Made by a program: the position numbers and the translations under genes
Assembly: GCA_047600785.1 (NCBI GenBank)
Contig: JASGKH010000001.1
Span: 434,001 to 498,000, forward strand
Length of the DNA: 64,000 nucleotides
Origin: Breznakibacter sp047600785
Lineage (GTDB): Bacteria > Bacteroidota > Bacteroidia > Bacteroidales > Marinilabiliaceae
Reading direction: 5' to 3'
Notes under the pieces: generated by a model
What the model saw: only the letters and a program-made list of their open reading frames with translations
Database searches by the model: none
What the model was told of the DNA's origin: nothing
Shown here: piece after piece, positions 17,027-25,908 of the stretch
Layout: every line of letters begins with the position of its first letter
Position numbering within the stretch: position 1 is the first letter of the stretch

Positions 17027-18169
17027 TTATTGAGTGGCCAATGCTTCTTGTATGATGGTGTGGACGAATGGTTTGGGCTGGTAGTTGCGGTCGAACAACA
17101 GCGGGTAATCGGTACGGCCTTTGACGGGCCAGTCGTTTTTCCACGATTGTCCGTCGTAAACGCCCCAAACCGTGACGCGGTTTATTTTGTCGTGATGTGC
17201 CAGGAACAATTTGAAAAAATTGTTGTAACGATCGTATACCTCGGTAGCGACAGAATCGGGAAGCCCCTTCGTGTAGGGGTTGAGTGATTGTTGATAAGCA
17301 TAACTGTCCGCCACGTTGGCACCTATGTTTTGGCTAGGAGAGGGCAACACGGTAAGATCAAGTTCGGTAATGTGTACTTTCACTCCCAACCCGGCAAAGG
17401 CCAACAGGCTTTTTTCAAATTCTTCGACCGTGGGGAAATCCATCGTCAGGTGCCCCTGCATCCCGATGCCGTCTATTCTGATGCCCTGTGATTGCAGGTT
17501 CCTGACCATGCTCACTACCCCCTGGCGTTTGCCCGCGTGGGCCATGGAATAATCGTTGTAATAAAGTTCGGCGTCGGGGTCGGCTTCATGGGCGAACTGA
17601 AAGGCAAGTTTCACGAAGTCTTCTCCCAAAATGGAATAGAACTTGCTTTGCCGCCATGATCCATCGTCAAGGATAGCTTCGTTTACCACATCCCAGCCGT
17701 GTACACGGCCTTTGTAGCGGCCGACCACGGCGTAAATATGGTTTTTCATGCGTTCAACCAGCACGTCGCGCGGCACATCGTGCCCCAGGCTGTCGGTAAA
17801 GAACCATTTGGGAGCCTGGGAGTGCCAGATAAGCGTATGGCCGATGATGTTCATTCTGTTTTGTTCCCCGAAGTTTACGAATTGGTCGGCCAGGGCGAAG
17901 TCGAAATTATTTTCGGAGGGCTGTATCGCTTCGCTTTTCATGCAGTTTTCGGCCGTAATGGAATTGAAATGCTGTTTGATAATCCTGATACAGGCCGTGT
18001 CCTTGCCCGTAATTTGATCGGCATCGAGGGCCGTGCCAATGTAAAACTTGCCTTTGAACGCTTCTTTCAGCGACGGGGCACTGTTGGGTTTTTGTATGGT
18101 ACAGCTTACCAATGCCATCACTGTGCCCAGCGTGGCCCAACAACATTGTTTGATTGTCGTTCTATTCAT
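17027..18169 (-). CDS. GH10 endo-1,4-beta-xylanase lipoprotein
   Basis: The 380-residue product begins with a lipoprotein signal: Cys23 in MALVSC fits a lipobox, so the enzyme is probably membrane-anchored, possibly at the cell surface. The GH10 barrel follows from about residue 33: ITAENCMKSEAIQP, HTLIWHSQAP, the acid/base Glu164 in WDVVNEAI, YYNDYS, and the nucleophile Glu269 in VHITELDL. It would cut the xylan backbone into oligosaccharides near decorated positions. It lies 27 bases after the symporter gene. It is the only evident endo-xylanase in the window. Confidence 0.95.
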   Translation of the reverse strand: MNRTTIKQCCWATLGTVMALVSCTIQKPNSAPSLKEAFKGKFYIGTALDADQITGKDTACIRIIKQHFNSITAENCMKSEAIQPSENNFDFALADQFVNFGEQNRMNIIGHTLIWHSQAPKWFFTDSLGHDVPRDVLVERMKNHIYAVVGRYKGRVHGWDVVNEAILDDGSWRQSKFYSILGEDFVKLAFQFAHEADPDAELYYNDYSMAHAGKRQGVVSMVRNLQSQGIRIDGIGMQGHLTMDFPTVEEFEKSLLAFAGLGVKVHITELDLTVLPSPSQNIGANVADSYAYQQSLNPYTKGLPDSVATEVYDRYNNFFKLFLAHHDKINRVTVWGVYDGQSWKNDWPVKGRTDYPLLFDRNYQPKPFVHTIIQEALATQ

Positions 18170-18196
18170 TTTATCGAAATTTAAGGAAAGTGGTGC

Positions 18197-19672
18197 TTAT
18201 GCTTTTTCGTTCGCTCTGCGTGATTTAAGGTCGTTCTCGATCTGTACTTCTTTCTGTTTGTTTATTTCGTAAAAAAACAGGCAAGCCACGCCCACGAAGA
18301 ACGTTAATGTGGGTAATACGCTCATTGATAGTTTAATGCCGTTGATGGTGCCGGTTGATTGTTCGGCCAGCTTTTCGTCGTAGCCAAAAGTGGCCAAAAT
18401 GCCGGCAACCAGCGCGCCGCCGATGCTGAGGCCTGCCTTTAGCCCAAATATCATGGCCGAGAAAGTAATGGCGGTAGCCCTGCGGTTGTTCTTCCACTCC
18501 GAATAATCGGCCACATCGGCAATCATGGCCCAGAGCAATGGAATGGTCAGGCCGTAAAAGAAGCCGTGGAGCATTTGGGTCACAAATACTGCCGCAATGG
18601 CTTGCGGGGAACAGAAATAGAACAAAAACAGGCATAGTGCCGACAGAAACAGGCCGATCCCGAACACATCGCGTTTGCCGTATTTATCGGCCAGCCGTTT
18701 CGAAAAGCCAATTCCCACGATCATAAAAATGATGCCGCCGGCGTTAAACAGGCTAAAGGCCGATGTAGGAGCATCTTCGGGCCAGCTAAAGCCGACCAGC
18801 CCTATGCTGGCCAATATATGGTTCAACCCGTCGATAAACCCGTTAAACCCTATGTTCCGGAGGAAGTTGGCCAAATGTGGTTCGCTCAGATAGTTTTCAA
18901 AATAGTACACATACATGCCTCCTTTTAATGCCAAGGTAATAAAAATGAAAATGGTGAGGATGAGCATCACGATCCAGGGCCTGTTTTTGAAAAGGTCGGC
19001 CAAGTCCTGTTTGACGCTTGATTTTTGTTCTTCGGTAGGGATAATGCGTTCTTTGGTGGTTAAGAAGGTGATGATGAAGAAAACAATGCCGACAATGGCA
19101 AATGTCCCCATGACGTTTTCGAAACCTTTGGTTTTGTCACCGTCGCCAAAGATCAGTACCAGTGGCAGAAGCAGCGATTGCACGATGAATTGTGCCACCA
19201 TCACCGCAATAAAACGGTACGACGAAATACTGTTCCTTTCGGCCATGTCGCCCGTCATCACTCCGCTCAATGCGGCATAGGGCAGGTTATTGGCCGAATA
19301 GGCCAGCACCAGTAAAATGTACGTCACCAAAGCGTAAACCACTTTTCCCTGGGGACTAAACGCAGGGGTACTGAAGGCCAAAAGCGCTATGGCCCCAAAC
19401 GGGATGGACGTCCATAAGATCCATGGACGGAATTTACCCCAGCGGGTATTGGTACGGTCGGCAATGGCGCCCATTATCGGGTTGAAAAACGCCCCGATCA
19501 TTCCGCCCGTGAAAATGATGGCCGATGCCGAAGCGGGATCGATTTTATATACATCGGTGTAAAAGAAGGCCAGGAAAGTCATTAAGGTTTGAAAAATCAG
19601 GTTGGCGGCAAGGTCGCCCAAACTGTAACCTATTTTTTCGATGACAGTGACTTTTGTCGTATTGGATTTCAT
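18197..19672 (-). CDS. GPH family sugar:cation symporter (glycoside-pentoside-hexuronide type)
   Basis: The 491-residue inner membrane protein has about twelve hydrophobic segments and the MFS_2/GPH signatures: EKIGYSLGDLAANL at the N-terminus, MGAIADRTNTRWGKFRPWIL in the first cytoplasmic loop, and MIADVADYSEWKNNRRATA in the C-terminal half. Relatives carry xylosides, melibiose or glucuronides with Na+ or H+. Its place between the GH115 and GH10 genes (23 and 27 bases) suggests it moves xylo-oligosaccharides or released uronic acid from periplasm to cytoplasm. The exact substrate is inferred from context only. Confidence 0.92.
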   Translation of the reverse strand: MKSNTTKVTVIEKIGYSLGDLAANLIFQTLMTFLAFFYTDVYKIDPASASAIIFTGGMIGAFFNPIMGAIADRTNTRWGKFRPWILWTSIPFGAIALLAFSTPAFSPQGKVVYALVTYILLVLAYSANNLPYAALSGVMTGDMAERNSISSYRFIAVMVAQFIVQSLLLPLVLIFGDGDKTKGFENVMGTFAIVGIVFFIITFLTTKERIIPTEEQKSSVKQDLADLFKNRPWIVMLILTIFIFITLALKGGMYVYYFENYLSEPHLANFLRNIGFNGFIDGLNHILASIGLVGFSWPEDAPTSAFSLFNAGGIIFMIVGIGFSKRLADKYGKRDVFGIGLFLSALCLFLFYFCSPQAIAAVFVTQMLHGFFYGLTIPLLWAMIADVADYSEWKNNRRATAITFSAMIFGLKAGLSIGGALVAGILATFGYDEKLAEQSTGTINGIKLSMSVLPTLTFFVGVACLFFYEINKQKEVQIENDLKSRRANEKA

Positions 19673-19695
19673 AGCAAATAATTGATATTTTGTGG

Positions 19696-22224
19696 TTATT
19701 GATATTTGTCATTTAATTCATGCTTGCTCTCGGGTGGTCCTAAATAGCTGGGTTTTAATCCGCCTGTGTCGATAACCAGCTTTTGTAGTACGATGCCCGG
19801 TTCAAGGACCCTAAAGCGGATGGTGTATATGCCCGATGTCTGTATGTGGTGCAAGGTGGAGGTCGAGTTGATGCTGTTGGCTTGCCAGTTTTCTATCTCC
19901 TTTACCGTACATTGGCTGTGGATGTTTACGATTTGCTCGGCTCCGCCGTCCACTGACATCGCATAGCGTAGTCCTTTGTTCGCGTTGAAATTGAGTGTGG
20001 GCGATATCAATGCATAAATTTTGACCGGTCCTGTGGTCGAAAACCTGATGTCATATTCCAGATAAACCGTATCGGTGGCCGCAGGATATTGGTTTGGCGG
20101 CATGGTCGTGATGCCCGATAAGGTTTTGCCCAAATCGGGGATGACTTGCCAGTTTATGGAAGCAGTGCCTTTGGCCCGGTTGTAATGTTGGGCTTCGATG
20201 GATACGTAACCGTTGTCTTCCGTGAACACCCGCCCCGGGCCGTGAATGGGCGCATCAACCCGCTCGACATGGGGCATGACGCTTTTTTCGGGCTGCTGCC
20301 AATGGGTATAGCCAATGCGTACCTGATCCATCATGTGTGCCCATTTACCGTTGGTAATATGTTGGTTATAATGCACCGTGAGCAGCGAATCATACATGAA
20401 ACAGCGTTTTGCTTCGTCGGCCCAGCGATTGGCCTCGGGATCTCTTTGCAGTGCCAGCTTACGGTTCATGGCCACTGCATGGTACATTTCGTACAGATTG
20501 CTGCATGCGTTTATCGGAAAGAGCACCAATTGATCGAACGCATCTTTATGTGTGGATGGAATGAAGTTGTACAACCGCATGGCATCGACCAGCAGGTTAC
20601 GGTAATCGTTCGCCACGGTGGCAAATTCGTTGTAATTTTCTAAATTATAGGTTCTTTCATCCAATAATTCAGGGGTGACCCTGCGGTTGTATTTGGAGTA
20701 AAGGTTGATGAGCCTTGCCGATTCGTCGGCATAGATTTGGCCGAACTGCTGGGCACACCAGTTTTTCGTGTGGCCGGTCAGGTTGTCGGCATTGAATTGG
20801 AGAGGGTTCCAGGCCATGTCCAAAAAGAAGCTAACGGGGTATTCCATCGGTTTCAGATCGCCCACGTTCACAATCCAGATCCGGTCCACGCCATGGCTGT
20901 AAGCCAGGTTCATTTGTTCCCACAGACGTTGCACTTGTGTGACATTTATCCATTTGTAATTGCGTGGGCCACCCACATAGTCGAAATGGTAATACATGCC
21001 GTAGCCGCCTTTGCGTGGTTTTGCAGTGGGGTGGGGTAACCTGCGCACGTTGCCCCAGTTGTCATCGCAAAACAAGAGTGTTACATCGTCGGGCACACGC
21101 ATGCCTTTGTCGTAGTAGTCCAGCACTTCTTTGTAAAGGGCCCATACCTGGGGCGTTTCGCTGACTTTTCGGCCTGTTGTCTGCGTGATGGTTTTGCGTT
21201 GGTCTTCAATGATCTTTTCAAGCAAGGCAATGTTGCTTTTCTCGTCCATGGGTTCGTCACCATCACCGCGCATGCCAATGGTCACGATGGTTTCGTAGTT
21301 TTTCATGCGTTGCATGCCGCCTTGCCAGAAATCGTGCAGTTTGGCGGGGTTTTCTCCGTAATCCCATTTTCCCGATCCGTAACGGCGCCATTCGTCATGG
21401 GCACGTCCCATGGGTTCGTGGTGCGAGGTACCTGCCACAATGCCCATGTCGTTGGCCAATGGGCCATTGGCAGGATCGTCGTCAAAAAAAGCATTGCCCC
21501 ACATGGCGGGCCATATGCAATTGCCGCGCAAACGGAGTATCAGTTCAAACACCTTTTGATAGAACAGATGATTGAAACCGCCGAATGTGTGGTAGGCCCA
21601 TCCCGAAAGGGCCGGAGCTTCATCGTTCAAAAAAATGCCACGATACTTTATGGCCGGTTCACCCGCGGTGTATTTTCCTTTTTGGATGTAAAGCGACGGT
21701 GATTTTTTTACGGGGACGTCGGCCCAATAATGCCACGGGGACACACCGATTTGTTCCGACAGTTCGTAAATGCCGTAAATGGTGCCACGCATGTCGCTAC
21801 CGGCGATGACCAAAGCCTGGACTATACCGTGCATGGGGTTATCAACGGTTTGGATGATAAATTTTTCATGCTTGCCCGCCAGATCGGTATAGGCAATGGT
21901 ACCATCGTGGACCAATTGGTCTATCAACCGGCTTTTCCCCAGGGTGCCAACGATAAGCACAATGGATTCTTTTGTCTGCGACCGGTCAGCAATACCGGGT
22001 TTGAGGCCTGTGACCATCTCGATATCGTGTTGCAGGTTTTCCAACGCCAGCCACATACCTTTGTGGTCCGTGGAATCGGCTAGAATGGAGACCACACCTT
22101 CGCTGTTCGCCAATGCCAGGGTCCGGTTGCCATTGGCAGGCACGACAAATGGCGGGGCCTTTTGGGCCAGGCATAGTGTGGAAACGAGAAAATATGTGAT
22201 GTATAAATAGTTTCGGAGAGGCAT
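19696..22224 (-). CDS. GH115 xylan alpha-1,2-glucuronidase
   Basis: Unlike GH67, GH115 enzymes remove (methyl)glucuronic acid from internal as well as terminal xylose units of glucuronoxylan. The start at 22224 (MPLRNYLYITYFLVSTLCLA) gives a signal peptide, so the preceding 14 codons are rejected. The 842-residue product has the family length and architecture: an N-terminal alpha/beta domain, then the catalytic region with GIFLNDEAPALSGWAYHTFG, NCIWPAMWGNAFFDDDP, MRGDGDEPM and FCDDNWGNVRRLP, then helices and a C-terminal beta domain. A 150-base gap separates it from the GH35-like gene; the symporter follows 23 bases later. Having both GH115 and GH67 indicates adaptation to heavily glucuronidated xylan. 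Confidence 0.94.
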   Translation of the reverse strand: MPLRNYLYITYFLVSTLCLAQKAPPFVVPANGNRTLALANSEGVVSILADSTDHKGMWLALENLQHDIEMVTGLKPGIADRSQTKESIVLIVGTLGKSRLIDQLVHDGTIAYTDLAGKHEKFIIQTVDNPMHGIVQALVIAGSDMRGTIYGIYELSEQIGVSPWHYWADVPVKKSPSLYIQKGKYTAGEPAIKYRGIFLNDEAPALSGWAYHTFGGFNHLFYQKVFELILRLRGNCIWPAMWGNAFFDDDPANGPLANDMGIVAGTSHHEPMGRAHDEWRRYGSGKWDYGENPAKLHDFWQGGMQRMKNYETIVTIGMRGDGDEPMDEKSNIALLEKIIEDQRKTITQTTGRKVSETPQVWALYKEVLDYYDKGMRVPDDVTLLFCDDNWGNVRRLPHPTAKPRKGGYGMYYHFDYVGGPRNYKWINVTQVQRLWEQMNLAYSHGVDRIWIVNVGDLKPMEYPVSFFLDMAWNPLQFNADNLTGHTKNWCAQQFGQIYADESARLINLYSKYNRRVTPELLDERTYNLENYNEFATVANDYRNLLVDAMRLYNFIPSTHKDAFDQLVLFPINACSNLYEMYHAVAMNRKLALQRDPEANRWADEAKRCFMYDSLLTVHYNQHITNGKWAHMMDQVRIGYTHWQQPEKSVMPHVERVDAPIHGPGRVFTEDNGYVSIEAQHYNRAKGTASINWQVIPDLGKTLSGITTMPPNQYPAATDTVYLEYDIRFSTTGPVKIYALISPTLNFNANKGLRYAMSVDGGAEQIVNIHSQCTVKEIENWQANSINSTSTLHHIQTSGIYTIRFRVLEPGIVLQKLVIDTGGLKPSYLGPPESKHELNDKYQ

Positions 22225-22374
22225 GTTGGGCCTTTCTTTTATCGGATTAATGATGAAATTGTACACAAAAAAGGAAAGGTTAGGACGATTTCAATCTGTG
22301 TCAACATTGTATGAAAAGGGATTTCGAAGCATTCGTGTTTTCTTTGTCGTTTGTGTTATTGGCGGGCATCCTTT

Positions 22375-23987
22375 TCAGTAATTATAAACTTTGACACGTT
22401 GTATTCCCCATTCGCTTTTGGGAATACACATATGGCGTCCCTGGTGCGTTTGGTCGCCGTTGAGCCTTCTGAAATGCCACTGGTTTTCTTTTTTTATGCA
22501 TTCGTCAACGGCCAGTAATCCTGCGGTATATTTGGGATCGTTACTGGCAAAAGTCACCACCACGCCTGATCCGCCGATCCAAAATTCGTCTTTTCCGGTA
22601 GCAATGATGATACATCCCGCCGAAGGCCACGTATCGGTCTTGGGAGCCCAGCTCAGGGTGTACTCGTGTGAAACGGTAAGGGTATAATTATCTGTTTTTA
22701 CGGTTTCCGATGGTTTGCTTTTATCCAGGTAAAAACCGTTAATGGCCGGCAGGTTTGCGACCATTAGATCGGACAGGTCGGTAAGGATTCTGTAGCTTTG
22801 TGCCAACGGGCTATTTATATGGTTGGATGTTGATTCGATGGCGAATGGGCTGAACCCAAGGGCTTTGTGCCTGCCAATGACATATAAGGCTTGTGCGCCG
22901 TTATCGTCGCCCAATTGGATTTCAGGTACAAACACCGCATTGTTGGGTAAATCGTAAAGCTTGCACCACTCCCTGAAATCGCCGTGGTAAATATCGGGCG
23001 ATAACATGTCAATGTTGGGAGCGGCGGCTTGCCATATATCGATGAGATGTGGCAGGGGACCACCGCTGGGGTATTTTCCCGGATCGACGTTGGGCCTGTT
23101 CAGGGCGCAGTTGACGTACATGGGAAGGCCATAGACGGTTTTCCTGCTTTGGCTATCTGTTCTGCAAATACGGCATAGTGCCATGCGATGAACAATTCAT
23201 CGGTGGCCAGGCTTCTGCCAAATACTTCCTCCCACGTACCTTTGGTTTTATAGTTGCTTTTTGCCCACAGTTGGTCTACGTGGGATAATAGCCGTGCTTT
23301 ATTCTTTTTCAGGTAATCCATCAGCGAAACGGGCACTTCGCTCCGGAACGCTTTGCTGGCCGCTTCGGAATAATCGCGCGCATCGGGCAATTGGCCGATT
23401 TCGTTCTCCACCTGTACCATTATCACGGTATTTTCGGCGGCATCTACCTCTTTTATGTGTGCCATCAGTGCGGTGAAGGCCTTGGTGTCGGCATCGAGAA
23501 TGGGCTTGTGGAAGGGACTGGCTATTTCGGAGGGTTTGCCGTCCTTGCCGAGCGTGCGTGGAAATCGTTTGGTATCGCGTTTCACCCATTGGGGGGCATA
23601 GCATGACATGCTGTTTTTGTACGTGCCGAACCAAAGGAATACCAATTTGAGATGATGGTTCCTTGCCCTGTTGATCATATCATCCACCAGCGAAAAATCA
23701 AATTCCCCTTCGTTGGGTTCCATTAATTCCCAATAAACAGGGGCCAGGACTGTGTTCAGGTTCATCTCCCTCATCATCGGCCAGATCGGATCCATATAAG
23801 CTTTGTCCGATGTGCTGGAGTTTCCCAATTCTCCCGAAAGCATGGTGAATGGTTTGCCATCGATAAAAAGCTGGGAAATGCCGTTTTGCTGTTTAATGCG
23901 GGGAAGGGTCGGTTTTGCGGGCTGACCATACAAGCAGGCGGCAAGCATTAATGTCACAAAGAGAGAGATGGTCTTTTTCATTGTCAT
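22375..23987 (-). CDS. GH35/DUF5597 family protein, frameshifted
   Basis: The protein is encoded in two frames: 23987 down to about 23140, and about 23145 down to 22375. The junction is at an A-run read as TTTT on the plus strand at 23139-23142. One extra A restores AKAGKTVYGLPMYVNCALNR and a single 537-residue protein. It has a signal peptide (ending LYGQ), a GH35-type barrel with the acid/base Glu196 in VQVENEIG and the probable nucleophile Glu in FVPEIQLG, and a C-terminal beta domain (DUF5597). Family members act on beta-galactosides or related glycosides, so it may remove side-chain galactose or another decoration from xylan. It lies 64 bases after susD. Both halves keep conserved motifs with no other damage, so sequence error or very recent mutation is likely. 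Confidence 0.82.
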
Positions 23988-24011
23988 GAATGTTTTGTCG
24001 GGAATAATTTA

Positions 24012-24042
24012 GAAAGCACCGCGCGCACGGCACGGTGCTTTC
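24012..24042 (-). terminator. Hairpin between susD-like and GH35-like genes
   Basis: GAAAGCACCG at 24012-24021 pairs with CGGTGCTTTC at 24033-24042 across an 11-base loop. On the minus strand it starts just after the susD stop and is followed by TAAATTATT, a poor T-run. Such hairpins after susCD often act as partial terminators or transcript-end stabilisers, which would keep susCD expression above that of the downstream enzymes. Confidence 0.6.
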
Positions 24043-24051
24043 CAAGAATAT

Positions 24052-25881
24052 TTAGTAGTAACCGGGGTTTTGGTATTCCGAAATATCTCCGTTAAGAATA
24101 CTGGCGTCGAACTGGCTTTGGGGGATCGGCCTTAACGCATGGTGTGGTTGGATGTTCACGGCATCCACGTTTCTTCCGTTCACACGCGGGAGCAGGATCC
24201 CGCGGGTTGCCAAATCGGACCAGCGGTAAGTTTCACCGCACAATTCGCGGGCACGCTCGTCCATGATCAAATCCAGGGTGACATCTGACGATGACACTTT
24301 AATTTGGTCGTAACGTGCGTCGATTTGCTCAGGAGCCAGGACAGTGCGATACACTGCTCTTTTTTTCAGTACATTGATGAGCTCGGCCGCCTTGGCTTTA
24401 TCGGTGCCCATAACTGCTTCGGCCGCCAAAAGGTATGTTTCTCCCAACCGGCTGACCATAAACGGACGTCCGGATACATCGTTGAAGTTTGCCCGTTTTA
24501 CAGAGGCGAATTTTTTCAAGCACGGATACCATTGAATTGTCCTGTTGGCATTCGTGAATGTTTCGCTGGGTGCGACAATGTAGTATTTCTTTTGGGCATC
24601 TCCCGTCAAACCTTTCAGGTAAGTGGCTTCCGCATCGGTTTTGGCAATGTACGCGAGTGTATCGCCCAACGAAACACCCATGTCTGCTATTTTTGCCAGA
24701 TAGTCTTTGTATTGGGATGTTCCTTCGGCATAGTATGTCGCTGCATACCAAACGTTACGGAACGAATTGTCAAAGCGGCTGTCGTTGGTTTTATCGGCAA
24801 ATGCAGTTTCCGTTAACCAAAGGGTGGGGGCAAACCGGCGCAACGGCCGGCCATAGGCTAGCACGCGGCTGTCGAAAAGAACTTTGCCTGCCAATGCCGC
24901 ATTGTAATAACCGGACGGAACTGCCTGTTGGTAATTGCAGTTAAAACCGTTGACGCTGTAGTTCGATTTATTGCCAAAGTCCGATCCCGGAGAGTTGACC
25001 TCATTGGCCGAGTTGTTTAACGGCAACCTTTCGACCGAGTAAATGGCTTCGGCGTTGTAATCGTTGTTTTCTTTGTGGACATCGGCGAAATCGGGCAAAA
25101 GTGTTACTCCGTATTTCGATTGGTTGTCGATAATTTCCATTGCTGCCCCATAAGCATTGGACATATCGGTCGATTGCGAAGCTGTAGAATATGCCCTAAG
25201 CAAAAATGACTTTGCGAGCATGTGCAGTGCAGCTGCCTTCGACAATCTGAAAGATGTTACAGGTCTTTGGTCAGGAAGGTTTTCCGAAGCATATTTAAAG
25301 TCGTCGATAATCGCTTGATAGTTTTTTACCAGCAATTCGTCAACGGGAAGCCTAAAGAATTCAGAGGTCGGGTTTTCATTGAACTCCAGTTCGCCGGATC
25401 CTAAGTTTAGGGGGACGGCTCCAAATTGCGAAACCAGGATGTAATAATAGTGGGCCCTCAAATAACGTGCTTCGGCAATGATACGGACACGGGTCGGTTC
25501 GCTCATGCTGACGTTTGGAGCAAATTTTATCACCGCATTGCAAAGGTTAATATACGGAAAACTTCTGTTCCAGGGGGTTAGTATGGCACTGGTGGAAGGA
25601 GACATGTTGTACACGTTCATTGCTTCGTTGATGGCCTGGTCTCCATTGGTCCATTCATCGGTCCCAAAGCAGCTAATATCGCAGGCGCCCATGGGGCCAT
25701 AATGGTAACGCATTCCTGCATAAGCGGCCACAATGGCACTTTCAAGCCCGTCTACCGACTGAAAATATTTGACGGTAAACACGGTTTTGGGTTCTTCTTC
25801 CAAAATGTCGTTGCATCCTGCCTGCAGCAACGTTGCAGCCAATAGCGATGCGGCAATGAAAAATTTATATACTGTTTTCAT
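24052..25881 (-). CDS. SusD/RagB family surface glycan-binding lipoprotein
   Basis: The 609-residue protein has a lipoprotein signal with Cys23 in LLQAGC, followed by the SusD N-terminal pattern (DILEEEPKTVF) and TPR-like helices (EARYLRAHYYYILVSQFGAVPL). The C-terminal region has the family ending: ELCGETYRWSDLATRG and then NPGY. SusD proteins cap the SusC channel at the cell surface and bind the incoming oligosaccharide. It follows susC by 27 bases. Context makes xylan oligosaccharides the probable ligand. Confidence 0.94.
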   Translation of the reverse strand: MKTVYKFFIAASLLAATLLQAGCNDILEEEPKTVFTVKYFQSVDGLESAIVAAYAGMRYHYGPMGACDISCFGTDEWTNGDQAINEAMNVYNMSPSTSAILTPWNRSFPYINLCNAVIKFAPNVSMSEPTRVRIIAEARYLRAHYYYILVSQFGAVPLNLGSGELEFNENPTSEFFRLPVDELLVKNYQAIIDDFKYASENLPDQRPVTSFRLSKAAALHMLAKSFLLRAYSTASQSTDMSNAYGAAMEIIDNQSKYGVTLLPDFADVHKENNDYNAEAIYSVERLPLNNSANEVNSPGSDFGNKSNYSVNGFNCNYQQAVPSGYYNAALAGKVLFDSRVLAYGRPLRRFAPTLWLTETAFADKTNDSRFDNSFRNVWYAATYYAEGTSQYKDYLAKIADMGVSLGDTLAYIAKTDAEATYLKGLTGDAQKKYYIVAPSETFTNANRTIQWYPCLKKFASVKRANFNDVSGRPFMVSRLGETYLLAAEAVMGTDKAKAAELINVLKKRAVYRTVLAPEQIDARYDQIKVSSSDVTLDLIMDERARELCGETYRWSDLATRGILLPRVNGRNVDAVNIQPHHALRPIPQSQFDASILNGDISEYQNPGYY

Positions 25882-25908
25882 GTTTTTCGGTTTAAATCAA
25901 ATCGGTGC

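Noticed and set aside
17001..17168. N-terminal extension of the cytoplasmic GH43 frame
   Set aside because: The extra 56 codons overlap the GH10 gene in another frame and encode Arg/His-rich sequence with no homology expected.
23139..23142. Programmed -1 frameshifting in the GH35-like gene
   Set aside because: The site lacks a canonical slippery heptamer and an obvious downstream structure, and similar indels occur in two other genes, so a shared technical cause is simpler.
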